From the NCBI RefSeq assembly GCF_024171645.1, contig NZ_JALKAC010000001.1, positions 186,001-250,000 on the forward strand: a stretch of DNA of 64,000 nucleotides. Reading direction: 5' to 3'. Shown here piece after piece: positions 53,771 to 62,324 of this stretch (position 1 is its first letter; each line of letters opens with the position of its first letter). The position numbers and the translations under genes are program-made. The notes beneath the pieces were generated by a model. The model was not told the origin of the DNA. It ran no database searches and worked only from the letters and a program-made list of their open reading frames with translations. This DNA comes from Flavobacterium sp. HSC-32F16. Its GTDB lineage: Bacteria; Bacteroidota; Bacteroidia; Flavobacteriales; Flavobacteriaceae.

Positions 53771-53937
53771 TCACTAAAATAAGATCTGTTAGCACGATAA
53801 TCAAACTTATATAAAACCTGTCCTGAATAATTTTTTAAAAAATATATAGAATATGAAGACCAAATTTTTTCAACTTCATTTTTAAAAAAGTTTTGCCCCT
53901 GGACTACGATTACTAAATTAGTTTTTTGACTATTCAT
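53716..53937 (-). CDS. Doubtful 73-residue frame, partly antisense to the DoxX remnant
   Basis: Residues 1-58 (MNSQKTNLVIVVQGQNFFKN, then YSGQVLYKFDYRANRSYFSD) lie outside the DoxX remnant and are of unknown family. The last 15 are read antisense through the remnant. It may be the 5' piece of another gene joined to the DoxX piece by the same rearrangement. Confidence 0.3.
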   Translation of the reverse strand: MNSQKTNLVIVVQGQNFFKNEVEKIWSSYSIYFLKNYSGQVLYKFDYRANRSYFSDYNLIDQARNTSKGAKPI

Positions 53938-53995
53938 GAGTGATTTTACTTAAATTTATTTTTCTTTCTTTTTATGCGAAATGTTTTCTGTCCAA

Positions 53996-54035
53996 ATAAA
54001 AAAGGGTCCAACAATTAAGTTGAACCCTTTTTTAT
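53996..54035 (-). terminator. Terminator of ccsBA
   Basis: The minus-strand stem GGGTTCAAC and GTTGGACCC (54004-54012 and 54019-54027), with one G-U pair, is followed by T6. It lies 22 bases past the ccsBA stop. Confidence 0.75.
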
Positions 54036-54048
54036 GTACGAAAAAAAA

Positions 54049-57000
54049 TTACTTTTTACTCTTGTAATATTTACGGTATTTTGGATAAGTAACAGCTCCA
54101 ATTACTGCAATTGTTGCTAAAGAATAATAAATCCAGTTTAACGAATGCGCTTCTCCACTTGCGTAAGAGTGTAAACCAACTAGGTGAAAATTTACTCCAT
54201 AGTAAGTAAATAAAATCGAAATGAAAGCAAACATACTCATTAAGTTAAAGAACCATTTTCCTCTTAATGCAGGAACAAAACGAGCGTGAATTACAAAAGC
54301 ATAAATCATAATCGAGATTAAAGCCCAGGTTTCTTTTGGATCCCATCCCCAGTAACGTCCCCAGCTTTCATTTGCCCATTGTCCTCCAAGGAAATTTCCA
54401 ATAGTAAGCATGATCAAACCAATTGTTAAGGCCATCTCATTGATATAAGTGATCTCTTTAATGTTTAGTTCCATTTTAGTTTTGTTTTTCTCCGTTGTAA
54501 AGAAAATCAATAGTAAAGACACAAAACCTAAAATCATTCCTAATGCTGTTGGACCGTAGCTTGCTACAATTACGGCAACGTGAATCATTAACCAATATGA
54601 ATTAAGAACTGGCTGTAAGTTTGCAATTTCCGGATCAATCCAGTTCAAGTATGCCGCCATTAAAATCATAGAAGTAACAAAAGCAGATGAAGCAACGGTT
54701 AATTTTGATTTTCTGTCAAAAGCCAATCCAAAGAACATTGTTGACCAAGCCACATATACAATAGATTCGTAAGCATTACTCCAAGGAGCGTGACCAGAAA
54801 TATACCAACGTGCTATTAATGCTAATGTGTGAAGCGCAAATAACAAACCAACAATAATATGGAAACCATTTATTGTAATACGAAGCCATCTTTTTTCAAA
54901 GAAAATATTGACAATCGTAAAAATAAACATAAATATTGCTGCTGTTATATACCAATACGGTAATTTTTGAAAAACATCATATTTGTTATAAGCAATCTCA
55001 GCATCTATTTTTTCTTCGCTTGGGCGGACTTTAGCTCCAAATTTCTTTTGAAAACCATTGATACTTTCTACCAATTGATCAGCCGTATCCCAGTTTTTTG
55101 AAATTGAAGCATTATTTAAAGCACTAAAATATAACGGAAGGATTTGTTTTACATACGTAGAATCCATTCCTTTAAAACTATTATTATCGCGTTCTAAATA
55201 CGAAACCCATTTGTGATTTGGATCATTTGGAATTGGGAAAATTTTTAAAATACTACCGCTTAAGGCAGACTCCATTAAATTTACTTTTTTATCAGTTTCG
55301 ATAAAATCTTTTTCAAAACTATTTGGATTAGCGGCTTTATAAGCGGCATCTAAGTAAGGAGAAAGTTTATAATTTCCGTTTTCATCAAAAAACTTAACAA
55401 AAGGCGCTAGTTTTGCTTTTCTGTCAATACCAATAATTTTACGAATACTGTCATCTTTCGTATTGATATAAATAAGCGGTACCTGAATCCAAACCTGAGC
55501 ATACTGTGTCATTGATAAAAATACCTGATCAGAATTCATTCCATTGTACTTATCATCATGGCTTACTTTTCTAAGTAATTCAGATGAAAATGTATTAATA
55601 GGCTTCATTCTTCCTCCTGCATCCTGAATAATCAAACGGCCAAATTTAGCGGCATGAGATTCCGGAGCTTTATAAATTGTAAGCAGCGAATCTAATTGTT
55701 TCTGACTTGGCGGTGCAGTTACGTGATTAGCATGATCATTTGGATCTGCTGCATGATTATGATCGTGATCTTGTGTGTGAACATGAGGTGCCTGAGCAAA
55801 ACCATTTAAGCTTAAAAGTAAAACTAAAATGGTAATTAGTTTTTCTTTTTTCTTTTTCACACCATCCAATTTGCGTTTTAAATCACCAAAACGAGAATGT
55901 TTTGTAAACATGATGGCCATTAAACCAATATATAACATATAATATCCAAAATAGGTTAAGTTAGTTCCCCAGTAATCATGGTTGACAGATAATACTGTTC
56001 CTTTTTCGTCCGGATCAAATGAAGATTGAAAGAAACGATACCCTTTATGATCTAAAACGTGATTCATATAAATATCAGCATCAAAAGTTTCAGGAGAATC
56101 TAAAACAGTTACTTTACTTTCAAAAGCGGAATAACTTTTTTCTGTTCCAGGATATTTTGTTGCAATGAAATCATTCAAACGAACTTTAAAAGGTAAAACG
56201 TAAGCCTTACTTCCAAAAAATATAGAATATTCTTTATTGCCTATTTTAACGGTTTTTGGTTCTCCAATGCTTCCTTTAGAACCCATTACCATAACTTCTT
56301 TTTCCTGTCCTTCTGCTTTTACTTTTACAATTAAAGCATCAGAATGCGATTTTGCCTTGAAATCATTATTTGATTCATAATCAACTTTTCCTTTCATTGG
56401 CGGATCAGGAAAAACGATACGAATGTCACCAATACTGTATAAAGAACGCATCATTAAAGGCTGTACATCATCTTTAGTAACTTTTCCTTTAAACTGATCT
56501 GCCATTCGCATAAATTCTCCTTCAAAAGGAGTCTGAATGGTGTATTCTTTTCCGGTTGTATTAATATTAATAGCGCCTTCGGTTGGTTTATTTAAAGCAA
56601 ATAAAACATTGTGAATATTTTGAACTTCACCTTCTTTCAGGTAATGTTCTTCACGTCCGCCAGCTCCGGCTTCGACTAATTTAAGATATAAAATTCCGTT
56701 TGGATCTTCTTTTACAACTTCCTTAGCTCCCATTATATATTTAGAATAGGTAACTTCAAAAGGAGTTTCGTCAAATTTTCCGGCAATTGTAAAATCATTG
56801 TTGGTAACCGGAGAAAGTAAAAGGCCTTTTTCAAAGACTCTGCGTTTCATTTCTCCTTTATATTCACCGTCAACAAAAACGGTTAAAAATGTTTTATCTG
56901 AATAAATTTGGTTTTCTGCCGCGCCTTCACGAATCGGCATCATTCCTTCATAACTAATATAACGTGTAATAAAAGCTCCTAAAATGATAAAAACAAAAGA

Positions 57001-57252
57001 AAGGTGAAGTAATAAAGTGGCCCATTTTTCTTTTTTAAGCAATTGGTAACGTTTGATGTTTCCGAAGAAATTAATCAAAAACACCAGCATTATTGCTTCA
57101 AACCACCAGGTATTGTAAATTAAAATTCTGGCTGTATCGGTATTGTATTTACTTTCGATAAAAGTTCCAACACCCATTGCAATTGCGAATGTTATAAAAA
57201 GAACGGCCATTAATCGTGTAGAAAACAAAAAAGAGAATATTTTTTTATCCAT
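54049..57252 (-). CDS. ccsBA: Fused cytochrome c synthetase CcsBA
   Basis: The 1067 residues join a ResB/CcsB part (about 1-450, several N-terminal helices and a large periplasmic domain) to a CcsA part (about 780-1067). The CcsA haem-handling motif is WGRYWGWDPKETWALI (about 964), with flanking histidines in helices. Between them a signal-like helix (LITILVLLLSLNGFAQ) leads into a His-rich stretch (APHVHTQDHDHNHAADPNDH). It attaches haem to apocytochrome c by system II. Confidence 0.93.
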   Translation of the reverse strand: MDKKIFSFLFSTRLMAVLFITFAIAMGVGTFIESKYNTDTARILIYNTWWFEAIMLVFLINFFGNIKRYQLLKKEKWATLLLHLSFVFIILGAFITRYISYEGMMPIREGAAENQIYSDKTFLTVFVDGEYKGEMKRRVFEKGLLLSPVTNNDFTIAGKFDETPFEVTYSKYIMGAKEVVKEDPNGILYLKLVEAGAGGREEHYLKEGEVQNIHNVLFALNKPTEGAININTTGKEYTIQTPFEGEFMRMADQFKGKVTKDDVQPLMMRSLYSIGDIRIVFPDPPMKGKVDYESNNDFKAKSHSDALIVKVKAEGQEKEVMVMGSKGSIGEPKTVKIGNKEYSIFFGSKAYVLPFKVRLNDFIATKYPGTEKSYSAFESKVTVLDSPETFDADIYMNHVLDHKGYRFFQSSFDPDEKGTVLSVNHDYWGTNLTYFGYYMLYIGLMAIMFTKHSRFGDLKRKLDGVKKKKEKLITILVLLLSLNGFAQAPHVHTQDHDHNHAADPNDHANHVTAPPSQKQLDSLLTIYKAPESHAAKFGRLIIQDAGGRMKPINTFSSELLRKVSHDDKYNGMNSDQVFLSMTQYAQVWIQVPLIYINTKDDSIRKIIGIDRKAKLAPFVKFFDENGNYKLSPYLDAAYKAANPNSFEKDFIETDKKVNLMESALSGSILKIFPIPNDPNHKWVSYLERDNNSFKGMDSTYVKQILPLYFSALNNASISKNWDTADQLVESINGFQKKFGAKVRPSEEKIDAEIAYNKYDVFQKLPYWYITAAIFMFIFTIVNIFFEKRWLRITINGFHIIVGLLFALHTLALIARWYISGHAPWSNAYESIVYVAWSTMFFGLAFDRKSKLTVASSAFVTSMILMAAYLNWIDPEIANLQPVLNSYWLMIHVAVIVASYGPTALGMILGFVSLLLIFFTTEKNKTKMELNIKEITYINEMALTIGLIMLTIGNFLGGQWANESWGRYWGWDPKETWALISIMIYAFVIHARFVPALRGKWFFNLMSMFAFISILFTYYGVNFHLVGLHSYASGEAHSLNWIYYSLATIAVIGAVTYPKYRKYYKSKK

Positions 57253-57283
57253 TATTAAGGAATTACATTGTATAAAAGTGCCA

Positions 57284-57291
57284 CAAAAATA
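57284..57291 (-). promoter_or_regulatory. Promoter -7 element of ccsBA
   Basis: TATTTTTG on the minus strand lies 31 bases before the ATG. Confidence 0.5.
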
Positions 57292-57508
57292 CTTAAAAAT
57301 GTTGATTTGAGGTAAATGTTATTTGTTAATAAAAACCAAATAATCGGGATGAATAATAGGCTGCAGATTACACCTATTAAATGGATTATTTTTTTGGTTT
57401 CTTTTATTTTTCACAATAAATAAAACATAAATCTTTATAAATCAATATAATCGACGTAATCGATATTCAAACTTAGTCAGACCATATTTTCTTTAGAAAA
57501 AATAATGT

Positions 57509-57516
57509 TAATTTTG
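57509..57516 (+). promoter_or_regulatory. Promoter -7 element of the 57522 gene cluster
   Basis: TAATTTTG lies 5 bases before the ATG, which predicts a leaderless message. Confidence 0.5.
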
Positions 57517-57521
57517 CGATT

Positions 57522-58283
57522 ATGATTCGACTCACGATTATTGGTTCCGGAAACGTTGCACAGCATCTGATAAAAGCTTTTTCAGCAAGTTCTCATGTAG
57601 AAATTGTACAGGCTTTTTCGAGAAAAAAAGAAGCTTTGATTCATCTTCTTGATTCAGAAAAAATTGTAAGCGATTTTTCAGCTTTAAAAGAAGCCGATTT
57701 ATATATTATTTCGATTTCAGATAATGCTATTTCCGAAGTTTCAAATCAGCTTCCTTTTGAAAACCAGCTTGTTGTTCATACTTCAGGAACAACTTCAATT
57801 GATATTTTGAATTCAAAAAACAGAAAAGGCGTTTTTTATCCGTTACAAACCTTTTCTAAAAGTAAGGCCGTTGATTTTTCAGTTATTCCAATTTGTTTAG
57901 AAACTGAAAATCAGGATGATTATAAAATTTTAGAAAACACCGCAAAAAGCATTTCAAATGCCGTATTCAGTATAAGTTCTGAACAAAGAAAAGCGCTGCA
58001 CGTCGCTGCCGTTTTTGTAAACAACTTCACCAATCATTTGTACCAAATTGGTCAGGAGATCTGCGAAGAACATCAGGTTCCTTTTGAGGTTTTGAGACCT
58101 TTAATTCAGGAAACTGCCGAAAAAATTAAAACTTTAGATCCAGTTGACGCTCAAACTGGTCCGGCAAAACGCCATGATTCAGTTACAACCGATGCGCATT
58201 TGGACTTTATTACCAATGAAAATCAAAAAAATATTTATAAAATACTAACACAATCTATACAGAATAATGGCAAAAAGTTATAA
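57522..58283 (+). CDS. Rossmann-fold NAD(P)-binding protein with DUF2520 domain
   Basis: The 253 residues start LTIIGSGNVAQHLIKAFSAS, a dinucleotide-binding loop. The family-typical VVHTSGTTSIDIL and GVFYPLQTFSK follow. The C-terminal helical DUF2520 part reads ALHVAAVFVNNFTNHLYQIG and GPAKRHDSVT. Members are predicted 3-hydroxyacid or F420-type oxidoreductases of unknown substrate. It overlaps kdsC by 17 bases and heads a five-gene cluster. Confidence 0.87.
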   Translation: MIRLTIIGSGNVAQHLIKAFSASSHVEIVQAFSRKKEALIHLLDSEKIVSDFSALKEADLYIISISDNAISEVSNQLPFENQLVVHTSGTTSIDILNSKNRKGVFYPLQTFSKSKAVDFSVIPICLETENQDDYKILENTAKSISNAVFSISSEQRKALHVAAVFVNNFTNHLYQIGQEICEEHQVPFEVLRPLIQETAEKIKTLDPVDAQTGPAKRHDSVTTDAHLDFITNENQKNIYKILTQSIQNNGKKL

Positions 58284-58794
58284 AGAAATAATGAACGACA
58301 TTACAACATTTATTTTTGATGTTGATGGCGTACTTACAGACAGTTCCGTTTTTGTAACCACAGAAGGAGAAATTCTTCGTACGATGAATATTCGTGACGG
58401 TTATGCGATGAAAGCGGCTGTAGAAAGCGGTTACAATGTCTGCATTATTTCTGGCGGAAGCAATGAAGGCGTTCGCGTACGACTTCGCAATTTAGGAATT
58501 ACCGATATTCATTTAGGAACTCCTGATAAGGTTAAAACATTTAAAGAATATACTGAAGTAAATAATATCAAACCAGAACAGGTTTTATATATGGGAGATG
58601 ACATTCCTGATTTTCACGTAATGAAATTGGTAGGCTTACCTGCCTCTCCTCAAGATGCGGTCCCGGAAATTAAGAATATCTGCCGTTATATTTCGCACGT
58701 AAAAGGCGGAAAAGGTGCTGCACGTGACGTTATCGAACAAGTTATGAAAGTACAGGGAAAATGGATGGAACATTTTAATGGACAGCACGATTAG
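58267..58794 (+). CDS. kdsC: KDO-8-phosphate phosphatase (HAD family)
   Basis: KdsC removes phosphate from 3-deoxy-D-manno-octulosonate 8-phosphate to give KDO for lipopolysaccharide. The 175 residues have the HAD motif FIFDVDGVLTD (D18, D20), the second motif CIISGGSNEG, and GDDIPDFHVMK. It is a capless C0-type HAD that works as a tetramer. An ATG eight codons in (58291) is an alternative start that would avoid the overlap with the preceding gene. Confidence 0.9.
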   Translation: MAKSYKEIMNDITTFIFDVDGVLTDSSVFVTTEGEILRTMNIRDGYAMKAAVESGYNVCIISGGSNEGVRVRLRNLGITDIHLGTPDKVKTFKEYTEVNNIKPEQVLYMGDDIPDFHVMKLVGLPASPQDAVPEIKNICRYISHVKGGKGAARDVIEQVMKVQGKWMEHFNGQHD

Positions 58795-58975
58795 TGTTCC
58801 GTTTTTTAGTATTCAGCCGCAGTTTCAGTGTTCAGTTGTAGTATTTAGTTTGCAGTCGCAGTATTCAGTCACAGTTTACGGTGAATAAAATCTCTGAACC
58901 TTTGCCTCTCTGCCTCTTTGAACCTTAAAAAAACCTTAGAATCTCAGCATCTTAGAACCTTAGCAACTTCAAAAT
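58795..58975. repeat. CAGTNTTCAGT and CCTTTGAACC/CTTAG repeat block
   Basis: The gap before the UbiA gene holds CAGT-based repeats (TTTCAGTGTTCAGTTGTAGT, TGCAGTCGCAGTATTCAGTC), then CTGAACCTTTGCCTCTCTGC with CTCTTTGAACCTT. ACCTTAGAATCTCAGCATCT and TAGAACCTTAGCAAC follow. Three repeat kinds are placed in series. Confidence 0.65.
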
Positions 58976-58978
58976 AAA

Positions 58979-59905
58979 ATGAAATACTTAAAACTAATTC
59001 GATATAAAAATCTACTTATGCTTGCTTTTATGCAGGTTTTATTCCGTTATGCCTTTTTAAAACAGCAAGATGTTCCTTTGGCCCTGGCAGACTGGCAATA
59101 CGGACTTTTGGTTTTAAGTACAGTTTTGCTGGCTGCAGCTGGTTATGTTATCAATAATATTTATGATGTTGCGACAGATACGATTAATAAACCGCAGGAT
59201 GTTGTTATTGGCAAAGGAATTTCGGAAACCAGAGCTTACAATATTTATATAGGATTAAATGTTACGGGTGTTGCATTAGGATTTTATCTTTCTAATGTGA
59301 TTATGAGACCAATGTTTTCTTCTTTATTTATTTTTATTGCCTCTTTTCTTTATTTCTATGCGACTAATTTAAAGCAGATTATGATTCTGGGGAATTTTGT
59401 GGTTGCTTTACTGCTTTCTATAAGCGTTTTAATCATTGGCGTATTTGATTTATTTCCAGCTACAACTACTGAGAATCAAGCCCAAATGGCCAGTTTATTT
59501 TCTATATTAGTAGATTATGCACTATTTGCTTTCATGATCAATTTTGTGCGCGAAATAGTGAAAGATATTGAAGACATGGATGGCGATTACAATCAAGGAA
59601 TGAACACACTGCCAATTGCTATTGGAAAAAGCAGAGCAACAAAAATTGCATTAGGATTTGCCATAATTCCGTTTATTTTGTCATTGTTGTACATCAATAA
59701 ATATTTCTTCGAAAATAATCTGTTAATTGTTACGTTTTATACGTTTGTTTTTGTTCTTGCTCCTTTATTATATTTTATAGTGAAGATATTCAGCGCCAAA
59801 ACCAAAAAAGATTTTCATCATTTAAGTACCATTTTAAAACTGATTTTGTTCTTCGGGATTTTATCGATTTTGGTAATCAGCTTAAACCATCAATATAATG
59901 CTTAG
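58979..59905 (+). CDS. UbiA-family prenyltransferase
   Basis: The 308-residue membrane enzyme has about nine helices and both Asp-rich motifs of the family: NNIYDVATDTINKP (NxxxDxxxD) and DIEDMDGDYNQGMNTLP (DxxxD). Flavobacterial members are often called geranylgeranylglycerol-phosphate geranylgeranyltransferase, but the substrate pair cannot be proved here. It overlaps maf by 8 bases. Confidence 0.9.
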   Translation: MKYLKLIRYKNLLMLAFMQVLFRYAFLKQQDVPLALADWQYGLLVLSTVLLAAAGYVINNIYDVATDTINKPQDVVIGKGISETRAYNIYIGLNVTGVALGFYLSNVIMRPMFSSLFIFIASFLYFYATNLKQIMILGNFVVALLLSISVLIIGVFDLFPATTTENQAQMASLFSILVDYALFAFMINFVREIVKDIEDMDGDYNQGMNTLPIAIGKSRATKIALGFAIIPFILSLLYINKYFFENNLLIVTFYTFVFVLAPLLYFIVKIFSAKTKKDFHHLSTILKLILFFGILSILVISLNHQYNA

Positions 59906-60482
59906 AGAAAAACTAAAAAAATATAAAATCATTTTAGCTTCGGGATCGCCCCGCAGACAGCAGTTTTTTAAAGATTTGGATCTTGATTTCGAAATCCGTT
60001 TAAAAGATGTAGAAGAAATCTATCCACCTGAACTAAAAGCGGTTGAAATAACTGATTTTCTGGCTGAATTAAAGGCAAATGCTTTTGAAGGCGAACTGCT
60101 TGAAAATGAAATATTAGTAACAAGCGACACAATCGTTTGGCATAAAAACAAAGCTTTAGGAAAACCAAAAAGCGCTCAAGATGCCTTTGATATGATCAAA
60201 TCAATGTCGAATGCTGCTCATGAAGTCATTACATCGGTTTGTTTTAAAACTTCGACTGCTTCTACCCTTTTGCATGATATTACAAAAGTTACTTTCAAGG
60301 ATTTATCAGACGAAAGTATACTATATTATATAGAAAATTATAAACCTTACGATAAAGCTGGTGCTTATGGCATTCAGGAATGGTTTGGTTTTATGGCAGT
60401 TACAAAAGTTGAAGGTTCTTATACTAATGTTATGGGACTTCCCACAGCCAAAGTTTACGAATATTTGACTACATTAGTGTAA
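59898..60482 (+). CDS. maf: Maf-family nucleotide pyrophosphatase
   Basis: The 194-residue Maf protein has LASGSPRRQQFF at the start, TSDTIVWHKNKALGKPK in the middle, and DKAGAYGIQEW with EGSYTNVMGLP. It hydrolyses dTTP, UTP or modified nucleotides to monophosphates and is linked to house-cleaning and division control. It is coupled by overlap to the prenyltransferase gene. Confidence 0.95.
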   Translation: MLREKLKKYKIILASGSPRRQQFFKDLDLDFEIRLKDVEEIYPPELKAVEITDFLAELKANAFEGELLENEILVTSDTIVWHKNKALGKPKSAQDAFDMIKSMSNAAHEVITSVCFKTSTASTLLHDITKVTFKDLSDESILYYIENYKPYDKAGAYGIQEWFGFMAVTKVEGSYTNVMGLPTAKVYEYLTTLV

Positions 60483-60492
60483 AAATTTATTT

Positions 60493-61023
60493 ATGTTTTC
60501 TTTCAAAGAATATTCTCAGGAAATATTTGCTACAATAATTCTTCTTTTAGCTTTAGTGGCTTTAAGAATGATTACTGCCAAATTAATTCGTCGTTTTGCC
60601 GCCTCAAGTCACTTATTAGAACATCGTACTAATTTAGTTATCAAATACACTCATGTTTTTATGAATATTTTGGTTGTAATTAGTTTGATTGTAATTTGGG
60701 GTGTAGAAACCAAAGATATATTCATTACCGTTTCATCAATCGCAACCGTTATTGGTGTTGCCATGTTTGCACAATGGTCTATTTTGAGCAATATTACTTC
60801 TGGAATGATCTTGTTTTTTTCATTCCCGTTCCGAATCGGTGATACTATAAAAATTCACGATAAAGATTTTCCAATTGAAGCTGAAATAGAAGATATCAAT
60901 ACCTTTCATGTAAGTTTGCGAACCAAAGAAGGCGAAAAAATCATTTTTCCCAATAATCTACTTTTGCAAAAGGGAATTTCCGTAATGCCTGCACATTACG
61001 AAGAGAAAGAATTTTTTGACTAA
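60493..61023 (+). CDS. Small MscS-family channel
   Basis: The 176 residues have two to three membrane helices, then the MscS pore region and beta-domain: VSSIATVIGVAMFAQWSILS, then ITSGMILFFSFPFRIGDTIK with IEDINTFHVSLRTKEGEKII. It is a short form without the C-terminal cage of E. coli MscS (286 residues). It probably relieves osmotic downshock. It lies ten bases past maf. Confidence 0.88.
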   Translation: MFSFKEYSQEIFATIILLLALVALRMITAKLIRRFAASSHLLEHRTNLVIKYTHVFMNILVVISLIVIWGVETKDIFITVSSIATVIGVAMFAQWSILSNITSGMILFFSFPFRIGDTIKIHDKDFPIEAEIEDINTFHVSLRTKEGEKIIFPNNLLLQKGISVMPAHYEEKEFFD

Positions 61024-61137
61024 TTTTTGAATGGGAATTTTATAAAGTATATAGAAAAAGCTGGAACGTTATAATTTAATTATATTATAATATTTGCTTA
61101 ACCAACTATACATTTATTTATAAAATTTCACCAAAAA

Positions 61138-62238
61138 ATGACTCAACCTCTAAAGTTGCCGTTTTATGCAAAACTTGCCTGCATATTAGTAAGCTTAATT
61201 TCGTTTGCATATATATTCTGCATTGCCAAAGACATATTTACTCCGGTCTTATTAGCCTTTTTGTTTGCTGTTTTACTGCTTCCCATTTTTACTTTTTTAA
61301 ATACAAAATTTAAGTTTCCAAGGCATTTAGCAGCAATTGTTTGTGTATTAATTTTTCTCTCCTTTATTGTAGGCATTCTAGTCTTTATATCCTATCAGGT
61401 TACCAATATGGCGAATGATTTTGATACAATTAAAAAGAATGCAAACTCTTTTATAATTGAAATTCACAAATTTATCAAGGAAAATTTCCAGGTAAGTATT
61501 GGCGAACAAAAAAAATATCTTGATACAGTTACAAAAGACTCTGTTAAAAACGGAAATGCAACTTTAGGTTCAGCTATAATATCAATAAGTGATGTAGTTT
61601 TAGACAGTACTATTATTGTAATTTATACGTTTCTTTTCTTAATCTATAAAGAGCATTTTAAATTGTTTTTAGCAAAACTTATAAGTAAAGAAAACCATTC
61701 TGTTTTAAAAGATATCCTTTCACAAATCAAAGTTTCGATCAACAATTATATTGTGAGTTTAATTATCGAAATGATTGTTGTTTCTGTCCTTACAAGTTTA
61801 GGATTATGGATTATTGGGATTAAATATTTCATTTTATTAGGTTTGATAACCGGAATTTTAAATCTGGTTCCTTACATCGGAATTTTAATTGCAGGTATAA
61901 TAACAGTTTTGGCTTCGTTGACAGGTTCTGGAGAAATCTCAGTAATTACAGGAATTTTAATTGTAAATGTAATTGTTCAGCTGATTGATAACAACCTGCT
62001 TGTTCCTTTAATTATAAATTCAAAAGTCGAAATAAATGCCTTCGTTTCTATTATGGGAATTATTGTGGGCGGAGCTGCTGCAGGAATTGCCGGAATGTTT
62101 CTCGCAATACCGCTTTTAGCGATATTAAAAATCATTTTTGACAGAATCGAATCTCTTGAACCCTGGGGATATTTAATGGGAAACCATATGCCGAGAAAAT
62201 TTGCATGGCGAGTTCGAAGAGCCAAAGTACAAGAATAA
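61138..62238 (+). CDS. AI-2E-family transporter (PerM/TqsA type)
   Basis: The 366 residues have about eight membrane helices with the family's central loop. The typical GLITGILNLVPYIGILIAG and VQLIDNNLLVPLIINSKVEI are present, then PLLAILKIIFDRIESLEPWG near the end. Members export quorum signals or act as ion-linked antiporters, and the substrate is unknown. It has its own 114-base upstream gap. Confidence 0.9.
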   Translation: MTQPLKLPFYAKLACILVSLISFAYIFCIAKDIFTPVLLAFLFAVLLLPIFTFLNTKFKFPRHLAAIVCVLIFLSFIVGILVFISYQVTNMANDFDTIKKNANSFIIEIHKFIKENFQVSIGEQKKYLDTVTKDSVKNGNATLGSAIISISDVVLDSTIIVIYTFLFLIYKEHFKLFLAKLISKENHSVLKDILSQIKVSINNYIVSLIIEMIVVSVLTSLGLWIIGIKYFILLGLITGILNLVPYIGILIAGIITVLASLTGSGEISVITGILIVNVIVQLIDNNLLVPLIINSKVEINAFVSIMGIIVGGAAAGIAGMFLAIPLLAILKIIFDRIESLEPWGYLMGNHMPRKFAWRVRRAKVQE

Positions 62239-62324
62239 AATCTGTTGAATTATGAATTATTTGTATTATTTATCTTAAATTCATAGAATAATCAGCCTTA
62301 AAATAAAGTTTTAAATTGATCTGA

